The notes beneath the pieces were generated by a model. It saw nothing but the letters and a program-made list of their open reading frames with translations, was not told where the DNA came from and searched no databases. The translations under genes were made by a program, and so were the position numbers. Shown one piece after another: positions 23,358 to 35,559 of a stretch of DNA of 64,000 nt (the stretch's first letter is position 1; each line of letters begins with the position of its first letter). Source of the stretch: Globicephala melas. Its lineage: Eukaryota > Chordata > Mammalia > Artiodactyla > Delphinidae. The stretch covers positions 40,387,792 to 40,451,791 of the forward strand of contig NC_083317.1 of NCBI RefSeq assembly GCF_963455315.2, read 5' to 3'.

Positions 23358-24074
23358 CTCTTTTTTTCTAATATTTTTTTAATTGAATTATAGTTGATTT
23401 ACAATGTTGTGCCACTCTCTGCTGTACAGCAAAGTGACTCAGTTATACACATATGTACATTCTTTTTATATATTCTTTTCCATTATGGTTTATCACAGGA
23501 TATTGAGTACTCTGTGCTATACAGTAGGACCTTGTTTGTCCATTCCAAATGTAATAGTTTGCATCTACCAGCCCCAAACTCCCAGTCCATCCCTCTCCCT
23601 CCCCCCTCCTCCCTCCCCCCCTCCCCCTTGGCAACCACAAGTCTGTTCTCTATGTCTGTGAGTCAGTTTCTGTTTTGTAGATAGGTCCATTTGTGCCATA
23701 TTTTAGATTCCACATATAAGTGCTGTCATATGGTATTTGTCTTTCTCTTTCTGACTTACTTCACTTAGTATGATAATCCCTGGTTGCATCCACGTTGCTG
23801 CAAATGGCATTATTTCATTCTTTTTTATGGCTAAGTAGAATTCCATCATATATATATGTACCACATCTTCTTTATCCATTCATCTGCTGATGGACATTTA
23901 GGTTGTTTCCGTGTTTGGGCTATTGTGAACAGTGCTGCTATGAACATAGGGGTGCATGAATCTTTTTGAATTATAGTTTTGTTTGGGTATATACCCAGGG
24001 GTGGGATTGCTGGATCATAAGGTAATTCTATTTTTATTTTTCTGAGGAACCGCTGTACTGTTTTCCATAGTGGC
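23358..24074 (-). mobile_element. 5'-truncated L1, reverse orientation
   Basis: Reads as the reverse complement of the L1 3' end: a T-rich start, then the cetartiodactyl 3'UTR block aattatagttgatttacaat, a CT-rich UTR tract (23580-23630), and the C-terminus of ORF2 from about 23846, where a minus-strand frame reads KIELPYDPAIPPLGIYPN. Target duplication agcttctctct at 23347-23357 and 24075-24085. Carries some frameshifts; no intact reverse transcriptase domain. Confidence 0.93.
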
Positions 24075-24194
24075 AGCTTCTCTCTTGAGGGGAGATCCGA
24101 ACAGCACACCTTCAGGCTGCCACATTTCCCATCAAATTATAGTGATCCATAAAGCTATCTTTCTCTTTAATGGTAGGATAGATTGCTTTTTGTG

Positions 24195-25640
24195 TTTTTC
24201 TTGTTTGTTTTTATTGAAGTATAGTTGATGTGCAATGTATGTTACAGGTGTACAATATAGTTCACAATTCACAATTCACAATTCACAATTTTTAAGGCTT
24301 ATACTCCATTTACAGTTATTGTAAAACATTGGCTACATTCCCTGCATTGTACAATATATCTTTGTAGCTTATTTTATACATAATAGTTTGTACCTCCTAA
24401 TCCCTTACTCCTATAATTCCCCTCCACCCTTCCCCGCTGGTAACCACTAGTTTGTTCTCTATATCTGTGAGTCTGTTTCTTTTTTGTTATATTCACTAGT
24501 TTGTTGTATTTTTTAGATTCCACATATAAATGATATAATACAGTATTTGTCTTTCTCTGTCTGACTTATTTCATTTAGTATAATACCCTGCAAGTCCATC
24601 CATGTTGTAGCAATGGCAAGATTTCATTCTTTTTTTATGGCTGAGTAGTATTCCATTGTATGTATGTATATATACCGCATCTTCATCCATTCATCTGTTG
24701 ATGGACTTAGGTTGCTTCCATACCTTGGTAATTGTATATAATGCTGCTATGAACATTGTGGTGCATGTATCTTTTTGAATTAATGTTTTTTGGATATATA
24801 CCCAGGAGTAGAATTGCTGGGTCATATGGTAGTTCTATTTTTAGTTTTCTGAGACGCCTCCATACTATTTTTCACAGTGGCTGCAACCAATTTACATTCC
24901 CACCAACAGTGTACGAGGGTTCCCTTTTCTCCACATCCTTGCCAACATTTGCTATTTGTGTTCTTTTTGATGATAGACATTCTGACAGGTGTGAATGATA
25001 TCTCATTGTGGTTTTTATTTGCATTTCCCTGATGATTAGTGATGTTGAGCAACTTTTCATATGCCTGTTGGCCATCTGTGTGTCCTCTTTGAAAAAATAC
25101 TTATTCAGTTCTTCTGCCCAGTTTTTAATCAGATTGTTTTTGATGTTACATAATATGAGCTGTTTATATATGTTGAATATTAATCCCTTATTGGTCATAT
25201 CATTTGCAAATATCTTTTCCCATTCAGTAGGTTGTCTTCGTTTTGTGGATGGTTTCCATTGCTGTGTAAAAGCTTCTAAGTTTAATTAGGTCTCATTTGT
25301 TTGCTTTTGCTTTTATTTCCTTTACTTTAAGGGATGGATCCAAAAAAATATGGCTGTGATTTATGTCAGAGAGTGTTCTGCCTTTGTTTTCCTCTAGGAG
25401 TTTTATGGTATCCGGTCTTACATTTAGATCTTAAATCCATTTTTGGTTTATTTTTGTATACGGTGTTAGAGAATATTCTAATTTCATTCTTTTCCATGTA
25501 GCTGTCCAGTTTTCCCAGAACCACTAAATGAAGAGACTGTTTTTTCTCCATTGTGTATCCTTGCCTCCTTTGTCATAGATTAATTGGCCATAAGTGTTTG
25601 GGTTTATTTCTGGGCTCACTATTCTGTTCCATGGAAGGAG
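24195..25640 (-). mobile_element. older, longer L1, reverse orientation
   Basis: Second antisense L1 starting with tttttattgaagtatagttg, going through its 3'UTR and into ORF2 (24650-25640), up to agctgtccagttttcccaga and ctattctgttccatgg. Minus-strand frames are interrupted repeatedly. A tandem caattcaca repeat (24260-24290) lies in the UTR part. No clear target duplication seen. Confidence 0.88.
24260..24290. repeat. tandem 8-mer repeat inside L1
   Basis: About four copies of an 8-base unit, acaattca, inside the antisense L1 3'UTR. Confidence 0.9.
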
Positions 25641-25644
25641 AGAT

Positions 25645-26210
25645 CATTTTTAAATGCCAAATGTAATATATGTATCTTAACAATAGATCATATGGACAAT
25701 TTGCTCTTTTATTTATTGTAGAAATAAAGTGTGTACAAGAAAAAAATACTCTAAAAGGTTTCAGAGAGCTTCACCAAGACACCTACAATGGAACAAGAAT
25801 TAAACTGACATCAGGCTTCCCAACAGCAACAGCAGAAACAGGGGGACAAGAGAGCACTCATTTGAAAGTGCTGAAGGAACTTTGAATTAGAATTTTATAT
25901 CTAAGTGATATTCAAATGTGAGGGTAAGATGAAGAGGTTCTCAAGCATACAAGGTCTCAGAAGTTTTACCACACATAGCCATTATCGAAAACACTTTGGG
26001 AGGAAGCACTCCAGAAAGAAGAGAAATGAACAATTAATACCATTTACTGTTTCTTATATGACCACTACCAAAAAATAAAGAAAAAACATTAAAAAGAGGG
26101 AAAAAAGGAAAAATACCCATCAATAAGGATTCTGAGATAAACTAATAGTAACGTTAACACAGTTGGAGGCTTCTAGAAAGACTGGAAAGAGGGCTGAGAG
26201 AGGGTTAAGG
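25645..26210. other. intergenic, no gene recognised
   Basis: A-rich; the segment at 25740-26080 resembles part of an old sense LINE (caccaagacacctacaatgg, ctaagtgatattcaaatgtg) but is too diverged to assign. Confidence 0.4.
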
Positions 26211-26214
26211 TACT

Positions 26215-26760
26215 GATTGTTTTAGGCTGGATTTTCCCCAGTCAGACCCTGAGCCAAAGATCTGAGTGCAAATATTTTATTTTTGTTGGTGACTTAAAAA
26301 AGCACCAATAGGGGAATGCAGAAGTGAGACAGCGAAGGGAAGAAAGTCAATACAGAACATTTTAAGGAACAAGTTATCACTTTGGACAATGAAACTAAAT
26401 CCCACAGGGGCCCTCTGGGAGATGTCGAGCAGGCCTCAGATTTACCCCATTCGAAGAGCAAAAAAACTGGGTATTCACCCACCAACTCCAGTCCCTCATT
26501 GGTTAAGGGCTGTTCCCATGGTCATTAGCTCCCTGGACATTCCAGTCTGCCCCACATATGGCCAAGCACCCTCCCAAGATCCAAGAAAACCTCTGGCTAA
26601 GATTCACTGTACCTGAAGTAAGAAGCTATTAGGATGTATGGGAAACATAATCACACAGGGGGTCTGGGTTGAACACCAATGGCAACTGCTGTAATCTTCC
26701 CCTTGCACTGCACAGATCTACTTATGCCCCACTGTCTAGTCACTATTCTTCAGTTTAGTG
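26215..26760 (-). repeat. probable old LTR, reverse orientation
   Basis: Blocks such as cagaccctgagccaaagatc, gcaaatattttatttttgtt and caccaataggggaatgcaga recall the end of an old mammalian LTR in reverse. Family not named. Confidence 0.4.
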
Positions 26761-27179
26761 GACAGTCACAATTTTTAAATGAAATGAAATGAAATACTAA
26801 CAATAGGAAGCTAATAGGACAAACTGCAATCTCCACTGCTGCAGTTGGTCGCGAGCCTATGATGGCTGTGCAGCGTCTTACTTCTGTAGAAGCCATTGTA
26901 CAGTCCACTCATCCTTGGCTAGCATTTCCACTAGTCTAGGTTGCTTCACTTTAGGAAAATTCAGACCCTCATCCCTGAGGGGTCTGATCCCTTTTTTTTA
27001 CCATTTTCTAACTAATTCATGGTTGTTGTAGTTGCCTTCTCACTGTTATCATCAGACATATGATCATCAAGAAGAAACCAGTGAATCCCCTAAGTTCCAG
27101 ACATACTTCTCTTTGCCCCCATGATGCAGCAGTAACTCTATCTTCTCATGATAGTAACTCAATTACACCTTCCTGTATA

Positions 27180-27900
27180 GTAACTCTTATTTGCTTCCTG
27201 GCCTATTGACCTGAGGAGTCAAAAGTGACCAGGTGGCAGCCACAGCCTCAGATTCAGTAGAACCTTACTGGTCCCCTGTTATCCAGCATAACCCAAGTTT
27301 TGCAGATAGAAGGACAGACATCCAAAGTGGTTCATTGTGAGTGATGCCAGGAACAACTTCTATTTCTATTGTTTCATTCCTATACCCATGTGTGCTGGCC
27401 GTTGCAACATATATAATGACCATTGGTTCAAAGTATATATCGCATCCTGAAGGACAACACTCCAGTGCCACAGAGGGTCATCCGCAAGCTGATGCCTTGG
27501 CTTGTACCTGTTAAGAGGCTATTTCAACATTCTATCATACTGGCAGATTCTGGTAATGCAGTATATGGTAGGACTGGTGGTTCCTGGTCATCTGAATATT
27601 GTCACGCTTCCTTTGCTGTAAAGAGGTCCAGTGCAACCAGTTTGCTGCAGAGTTGTTGGTTGAGCTCCTTGAAGGACAGTACCATTTTAAGGCTCAACAT
27701 CAGTCTGTGCTGTTGGGAGATATGATATTCAGCAGCAGCAGTAGTTAGGTTAGCATCAGTAAAAGGAAGCTACGCTATTGAGCTAAGCTATTGAGTCCGT
27801 ATACAGCCTCCATCTCCACCACCATGACTACTCTCTTTAGGCCCATTGTGAGCTATGCCATGACCAAGGACAGAGACTGGTAAGGGTCCCTGGATGAGTT
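27180..27900. repeat. unclassified old repeat, related to one at 42.3 kb
   Basis: The block ggcctattgacctgaggagt (27200) with a downstream ccaggtggcag matches in order a block at 42371-42420 (ggcctactgattcagaggca, tgaggagtccaaagtggcgg). Both copies belong to one interspersed family that I cannot name. Confidence 0.45.
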
Positions 27901-28449
27901 ATCCTGTATACTTTGTTGTTCATTTTCTCCTCCTTATTCTATGCTCATTCCAAAGATTTATCCACGTGTCTCTTCCTCAATCTTCCTTCATCTGATCTTT
28001 CAGTGCTTCACCCAGGCTCCTGACCCACCAGCCAAGCCACATGGCACTTCTCAAGATCTTATGTACAGTCTTCTTTCAGACTACTGAAAGTGGTGACCTA
28101 GTGTGAGTCTTGAAGCTCAGCTCTCTGGGAGGATTTCCCCTCATTACCGTGTCTTAGGGCCATGCTCGAGTAGGTCCACAGTGTAGCAGTGGTTTATGTT
28201 TAGCTCACTCCAACGTATTAAACCAACTTATCTGTAGAACTAGGCTTAAAAGAATGCCTTAAAAAAAAAAAAAAACATGTTTTGGATATTTTAAATAGCA
28301 TACTACTAAATGACATTTTGTTAAACAAAAAAAAGCGGGGTGGGGGGAACTTGCAAAATACTTAGAACTAAAAGACAATGTACTATATATCAAGTCTAAG
28401 GAACTTTACTCAAGCCATGTTTAATGGAAACATTATAGTTTTGAATGTA

Positions 28450-29240
28450 TTTATTAGAAAACTAGAACAATTGAAAACAAATGACTTAGGAGTTCAACCC
28501 AAGAAGATGAAGAAGGAACAACAGAGTAGAGCTGGTAGAGAAAAAAGAGAAGAAGAAGAAGAAGGAAATAATAAAGATAGATGCAGAATCAATAAACTAG
28601 AGAATGACAAAAAATTAAAATTTGATAGGAGAGATCAAAAAACCAAGAGCTGGTTCTTTAGAAAGACAAATAAGATAGACAAGTAAATATGCATGTAACC
28701 TATGACTCAGAAACCCCACTCCTGGTCATATGCCCAGAGGCAATCTTGCACAGGCCCATAAAGAAACATATACAAGATGATTTACCTCAGCATTATTTGT
28801 GAAAGTGGGCATTTGAAGGCACCTTAGTTGTCCATCACTGAGACAATGGATAGATAAAATGTGATGATGCATATTATAGTATGCTATGAAGTAGTCAGAA
28901 ATAATGAACTAGATGTAATCAAAGCCACATGGATAGATCTTGTAAACATGCTAAGTGAAAAATACATAGTGCAATACCATTTGTGTAAATTAAAAGCACA
29001 TGTATAGAAAAGAAACACTGCGTGTTTTAGGGATACAAAATTTTTCTGAGACATAAAATACATCAGCATATACCATGGGGGAGGGGTGTAGATATAAGTT
29101 GGAGTAGGATCTGAAGAGGAAATATATCAATAGTAAAATTAAGACAAAACCCAATAAGAGAAGTGTGTGCCAATAATGATGGTGTACCATGATCCAAAAA
29201 ATGAGAATGGCAACTATTTGTACCTGAGATTAAAAAAAAT
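28450..29240 (+). mobile_element. old L1/HAL1-type LINE fragments, sense
   Basis: First part (28450-28685) is ORF2-like with a (GAA)n patch at 28545-28563 and the block aaccaagagctggttcttta. Second part (28690-29240) is the LINE 3' region: actcagaaaccccactcctg, then caatggatagataaaatgtg. Fragments separated by deletions. Confidence 0.7.
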
Positions 29241-29244
29241 TTGT

Positions 29245-31175
29245 ATGTCACTATTAACTACTAATTACATGACATGGAAGTTGTATTTTTTTATGTAATG
29301 TAGAGATAATTTTCTTTCATAGTGTCAGGTAAATACATACCTCTCTTTGAAAGATTTTGAGATTTGATTTCTGGTTCGGTTTCCCTTGGGCTTTCTTATT
29401 CTTTTTCTGAGAGTAAAGTTTGGGCATAATATTCTCAGTCCCTAAGGAATTCAAATATTTATCCAACTTAAAACTTCATATAGTATTGTCATTCCAGATG
29501 AATTAATTAAAATAATGAATAACATTCAGTGAAAAAGGGTCAGAAGTATGATTCATAAATAAAAAATTCAGAAAATGTCTTCTACTTAAAGATATCTAAA
29601 CAAAATATATTTCTTTCTGTGTATCAAATGTTACAGGCAGAAATTCCTAGATTTCTTAACATTTATTCATATAGTTTAAGAGGAAACATTTTTCTAGTAA
29701 ATATCAAAATAAAAATCTAAAAATACTTAGCAGAATAAAACATTCCATAAATAGGGTCAGAATCAATTTTATCTTTATACATTTTCTAAAATTTTTATAT
29801 CTAAATAGGAAAGTTGGAAACCGTGGAAAAATATATAGTTAACCAAATATCAAGATATCCTATAAATAATGAATTGCAGTATCTGATCGTAAAATCCTAG
29901 CTTTAGAGCTCTAGTTTTAATATTTCAACTCCATTTTTGGAGGCAAGGTACCTTAAGGCATTTTTAGGTCAGATCTAACTATTAATTTACTTATGTTATA
30001 AATTATGTATTTTATACATTTTAAAGTATACATTTTCTAACTGTAAAGATCTTTAACAGTGATATTAATTTATCTCTGTTTTGGACACTTTCAGAACAGA
30101 ATAACCAAATTCATGTGTTTTCCATTGCTTTGAATACGGATGATAGCTTTGTCCTAAACCAAACACAGTTTTGTACAAAAATAGACATATTTAAGTTGGG
30201 TAATCAATTTTGGACTGGAGATAGAATAAAACCTTCCTTTAGGCAAAAATAATTGTCCCAAAGAAATTTCTTGGCTCCAGGATCCCTGGGTGTTAAGGCT
30301 GGAAGAGACCTTAAGTTGGTTCATGAAAACCAATTGCTAAAAGAATCATTTGTGTTAAAAAATAAAATTTATATAATTTAATATGTATACTGGAAATATA
30401 GCTGGTACTCAATCAATACTTTTGAATGAATGAAATGCTAACATATGTTATCACAGCATATCATTCTCTTTTAAATACCCTTCATTGAACTCTTTTGTCT
30501 GGAGAAGTAGCAGGAAGGATCAGGAGGCAGGAGGCAGGCCCTGAAGGATGGTGCACATGGGGCTGAGTGAGAGCTTTGTCTATTCTTTTTGTTTTCCCTA
30601 CTAATGCTCCTCATGTTGCCTATAATAGGCCTCTGGCTGAATATGTATCAGGGGTTGTTTTATGTCCCTAAGGGTACAGATTAGGTGACTTTTAGAGCTG
30701 CTGTCCAACAGATTAAATATACACATGTATGCATTAATGTTAGTAGGTGGGCTACTACGAGTTTATTGCCATTAGTTTCACTTTCAGTTTCTCACAGTAT
30801 AATGGTCTGGTTTGACAATGAGTGTTGTACTACTGGCACCAACTGTCCAAATTTACCTTCCTTTAAATCTCTTTAACAAAAGAGCATCATATACCAAGCC
30901 TTTTACAAAATGCCTGTCTAAAGGCTTATTCTGCATATTTAATTCACTTGGGTTTCTGTTGCCCAGGTTTTACTTAACACTATTTTTCTTGTTCTTAACT
31001 TCTTCTCTGACTCTGAGAACATGATTTGTCCTGCTTCACTCTGTGCTTGTAGATAATCTCTTTTGCTGAGTTTCATTCTGTATCTTAATAACTTCCATTT
31101 TTTTGTGTTCTGTAAGCTGCCATGATGTGTAAATGAGCCCTTACAATTCCTTAGGTGTGAGCCGTCCGATTTTAA
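29245..31175. other. intergenic, no gene recognised
   Basis: AT-rich. A short MIR/L2-like end (gctggtactcaatcaatact, then gaatgaatgaaatg) occurs at about 30400-30437. No coding signal. Confidence 0.5.
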
Positions 31176-31179
31176 TTGC

Positions 31180-31310
31180 CTGATTTAATTTCCAAATTCC
31201 TTCTTGATCTCTGAGCTCCACAAAGCCAGAAGCTGTAACTTATCTATCTTTGTATCTCCAGTATATAGATCAGAACCTGAAATACGGCAAGCATTCAGTA
31301 ATTGTAGTGA
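31180..31310 (+). repeat. L2 3' end relic
   Basis: Blocks gagctccacaaagccagaag, cttatctatctttgtatctc and acggcaagcattcagtaatt match the L2 3' end in order. Confidence 0.6.
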
Positions 31311-31894
31311 ATAGAAAGAGAAGCAGTGTCAGGGACTGGAATCTGGGAAAAACTTATTCTAATCATCAAATTTATTCTATACTATATGTCATATTTTGTG
31401 GCCAGGTTATTTTATGGAATATACTTTTGTCGATGAAAAAATAGTCAGTCGATCTAAGAAAGAAATGGAAAATTTTATTCAAGCCAAATTTGAGGATTAT
31501 AACCCAGGAAGAGCATCTCAGAAAGCTCTGAGAACTGTTCCGCCCATTAGAAGTCAAGGCATAGTTATATGACACACAGTCAAGGCACAGTTTGAGACAG
31601 AGGGCTGTACCTCAAATGACATATTATTGACAGTTTACATGATCCAGATCTAAGTGCCATGTGACCCCTTACGAGATCAAGAAGGAATGTTATCTTTAAG
31701 GAGTCATCTTGTTGATGCTAGGGGAATGTTGTTCTTTATGGGTGAGCAGGTATTTCTGCAGGTGGGGGAGATTTGGTCAATGCATGATGCAGATACACAA
31801 TGCAAAGTGTGGGGAGAGAGGAGGTCAAAAGGCAGAGTTTTTTTGTCAATATTTTTCTTGTCTTGTCATAAAATATGAATTTTATTTCATACTT

Positions 31895-32040
31895 TGTATG
31901 TGTATATTTGCTATCAACCTCACAACAAAGAAGGAATTATTATCCTCATTTTATTAAAAAAAAAAAAAGCAATCTGGTGCTCAGAGAGTTTGAGTAATTT
32001 GCCTGAGGTGAACAGGATTAGTGTAAGTAGCAAAAAATTC
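31895..32040 (-). repeat. MIR relic, reverse orientation
   Basis: Antisense MIR pattern: attattatcctcattttatt, then ggtgctcagagagtttgagt and aatttgcctgaggtgaac. An A13 run at about 31957-31969 replaces the usual short A stretch. Confidence 0.65.
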
Positions 32041-32464
32041 TCTATCAAAAGTCTTGGCTCTTCTATCTAAATCTAGTTGATAGAAAATAGATAGGGAATT
32101 TCTCCCAATCCCAATATGGTATCAACCATGAAAGGCAGAAATATTTGGGGAGGAATTCCCAGTTCAGAATAAGAGGTTGTTGAATCTTACCTAATGGAGC
32201 TTGGATTACCATTCAACAGACATAAAGGAATTCCTGTCCTCTAATGGACAGGCAGCCAACCAAGAATATAAAGGAGAAGGAGCAAAAAGATGTACAGAAG
32301 TAATGTAATTCTCTTTCTAGATGTAACACTCCAGGAGTCATCCAAGATTAGAAGATCCAAGATTAGAAGGTCTGATGTCATAAACTGTCTCCCCAGTATA
32401 CCACAAACCAAATAAAATTTCAGGGAAAAAAGACCTACTTCTAAGAATCTTTTATCATCTTGTT

Positions 32465-32990
32465 TCAGTTACCCACTGCTGCCTAACAGCTTACCCCGAG
32501 CTTTAGGAGTGTCAAAAAACAATTTTGCTGTATCTCACAATTTTGTGGGTAAAGAAGTTGAACAGGTTTTAGCCGAGAGACTCCTCTCCATGTGGGATTG
32601 ATTGGCAACATCAAGTTATATAAACTGGTGAATGGGATGGTCTGGACGGTCCAAGACCTTTCACTCACATGACTATTACTATTACTTCTTGGAGGGTCTA
32701 GAAGGCTGAGGTCAGCTGGAACTATTGCCCAGAGTATCAACATGTGACCTTTGTAGCATGACAGTTGCAAGGTGGTTGGATTTCTTACAGGACAACCCAG
32801 GGCTCCCAGAAAGAATTTTTCAAGAAACAGGAAGTAGAAACTACCAGTTTCTTATGTTCTGGTCCTGGAAACTGGCACAGTGTTGTTTCTGCCGCAATCT
32901 AATGGTAAAAGCAGGCCTGGAGCCCACAATGATCTAAAGTGAGGGGACATAGACCCTCACTTCTATATGGGAGAAATGTCAAAGAATTGG
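32465..32990 (+). repeat. old LTR-like repeat
   Basis: Begins cagttacccactgctgccta and continues with tctcacaattttgtgggtaa and tccatgtgggattgattgg, the layout of an old mammalian-wide element. Overlapping open frames here (95 and 70 codons) have no family resemblance. Confidence 0.4.
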
Positions 32991-33429
32991 GGTTCATTTA
33001 TAATCCACCAAACAGCCCAATTACCATTCAGCAATTCTTGCTTATAAATGATATTCTTCAATATATTTTTTCGGTACCCAAAAGAAAGGAACTTTTTGTT
33101 CTTCTCTGTTTTCAGATTACTACTGCTATAGCTATCACATAGTACCTTATATTATGCTACTCTATATTTAATCACCACTTATCTTAGTCTACACTAAGAT
33201 ATTTTTACATTTATGCCCAAGTTGTTTGTATACCAATATGAATGAAAAGTTAAGGCAGAAATTTCGTAATGCTTATTGTTGTCCCTACTCTTTCCTTCTT
33301 GGCCTCCAACCGTTTAAATACTTCCAGACTCTTTGCTCTTCTAAAGCAGATTGAATGTGATACCGTTACCAGCATCTCAGCGTGGACAGACTTTTTCTCA
33401 TTATCATTAAATGATAGCCTATAAACCCA

Positions 33430-33560
33430 AAAAGTATTTTGGGAACCACATAGACCAAACTTGGCATTTCACAGAAGTGAAATCTAAGGCTCAGAGAAGT
33501 CTGTACGAGCTTGACCAAATCATGCAAGTAATTTATAGGTGAGCCTGAACTAACATTGAG
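33430..33560 (-). repeat. MIR relic, reverse orientation
   Basis: Carries aaggctcagagaagtctg, ttgaccaaatcatgcaagta and ataggtgagcctgaact, the antisense MIR core in order. Confidence 0.6.
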
Positions 33561-33667
33561 GGCTCATTGAACTTCTTCAGTTGTACAGATGGCATATGTG
33601 TTTTGTGTTGGTATTTTTTTCAAATGGAATTTTTTTAGAAAACTAAAAAGGAAAACCTTTTTATCTT

Positions 33668-33830
33668 TAAAAAATTTTTAGTGGTGTATAGTTGATTTAC
33701 AATGTTGTGTTAGTTTCAGGTATGAATCAGTTATGCATACACATATATCCACTCTTTTCTAGATTCTTTTCCCATATAGGTCATTACAGAATACTGAGTA
33801 GAGTTCTCGGTGCTGTACAGGAAAAACTAT
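33668..33830 (-). mobile_element. short L1 3' end, reverse orientation
   Basis: Cetartiodactyl L1 3'UTR in reverse: tatagttgatttacaatgtt, gtgttagtttcaggt, ttccatatag-type blocks and ctgtacaggaaaa. Only about 160 bases remain. Confidence 0.85.
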
Positions 33831-34949
33831 TTTTCAGTGCTAAGTTAATCAAACCCAGAGTACCAAACCATAGAAATGATTGGATTTCCTCTGGTTACCC
33901 AGTTAGAGCCTTCCTGTGTCTAAGATTGTTCTGGTCACTTTAGTCTAATGTGACCACTGACTCTTAACTGTTTACAAGATAATGTCTTGTGGAAAATAGA
34001 ATGTATTTTCCTTCCATAGAAACGCACGAGCTTGTTAGTCCCCATCTCGGATATCCGGTAGAAAATTTACTTCTCTTAAAGAACCTACGAAAGGCAAATC
34101 AACTTTAGATTTCATCGTAACCTATTGGCAAACATAGTTTCCCTGAACTTCCTCAGACTGCTTGCCTGGTATTGAGGCTATAGGTGATAAATAGCGCTTA
34201 AGTAGATAAAATTATAACACCAAGGTTTATAATTAATGCATTTATTCATTTAATTGATTTTATAAATAACTACGAGAAATTCAGTCATTATAAGAAATCT
34301 CACCCCAAGGAAATGATAAATCTCATTCAGTCAAGGTGACAACCAACTCTCTCAAACTACAGAAGCAAGTTTAAAAAAATTTTACATACTTTTCCTGTAG
34401 CCTGTTCTCATCCCTGAGGATATAACATGTACTTTATGTGACCACTATCATTAAGCTCTAGCTGTTGTAACACTGGAAGTGTAGACAAAATTCTTTAAAA
34501 AGAAAGCAATAAACATACTATTCCATTTTGCCAGGGTTATTAAGTACCATACATATGCTAGTGTGTCATAATATCAGTTGGGTAAAGAGGGAGGAAACCA
34601 AAATGTATCAGTGATTCCTGAATTTTCAGATTATCAACCATATAGTGAAACAATTGACACCTTTTATACAGATCCTCAAGATTTTAATTCTAAATTAATA
34701 TGACCACCATACCTTGGGCCCCTCTCATACTCATAAAAGCAGCACATATATAACAGAGTCTCTTTGTAATGGATTTGATAGGCTCCCATTTCCCAATGGT
34801 CAGTTGTTTGTTCGAGGGACATTTCCAGGTTAGAAAGTATAAATATGCATGTACCAGAAAATAAAAATCCCTGCAACTCTATTACCCAGAGATAAATGTA
34901 AACACCTAAGGATAGATATATTTGTAATTTATTTTTTCATTTAATACAA

Positions 34950-35400
34950 AAATAGAATGTGAAAAATTTTTCATGTCGAAATCCTCTTCTACAGCATCTT
35001 TTTCTAAAAGCTGTGCAGCATTCTACCCTATGGCTGGTTTATAAAAATGTACTGATTATTAGCCATTTAAATTAATTACAATTTTTTTACTAATAATAGC
35101 AATGCTGGATGAATTCCTAGAAGCATATTGGTTGCATACATTCATGAATATTTCTTCATGTCAGAATCAAAGACATGGAATCTGTGGGCCAAAGGTTTGC
35201 ACATTTTAAGGCTTTTATGGCATATTCCCAAATTGTATCCAGAATCTATCATTTTTATTCTCGCAGCATGGTATGAGATATCCATTTTTCCCATACACTG
35301 ACTAACATTAAAAAGTAATATTCATCTTTACCAGCCAAAAATAACTTATCTCACTAATATTTCAATTTTCATTTATTTGACTAGAGTGAACTTATTGTAC
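34950..35400 (-). mobile_element. old L1-type fragment, reverse orientation
   Basis: Diverged antisense LINE: tagccatttaaattaattac, then gaattcctagaagcatattg, ccaaaggtttgcacatttta and cccaaattgtatccag. Assigned by the order of blocks only. Confidence 0.5.
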
Positions 35401-35419
35401 TATACTGGAATTTTTTTCT

Positions 35420-35555
35420 CTCTCCATTTTCTCCCCTATTAGAGCTTCTTGAGAATAGGAGCCTAGTCCTGGTCCCTCAGGTCTAGAGCAAAGAGTGTTT
35501 CTCACAACACCTGACTGGTTTGTACCCAGTAATGTTTGTTGAATAAATGAAAGTG
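35420..35555 (+). repeat. L2 3' end relic
   Basis: Carries gcttcttgagaataggagcc, the ggtctagagcaaagagtgtt block and a terminal aatgtttgttgaataaatga. Confidence 0.65.
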
Positions 35556-35559
35556 ACAT

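Noticed and set aside
23846..24109. 87-codon minus-strand frame as a gene
   Set aside because: It is the decayed C-terminus of L1 ORF2.
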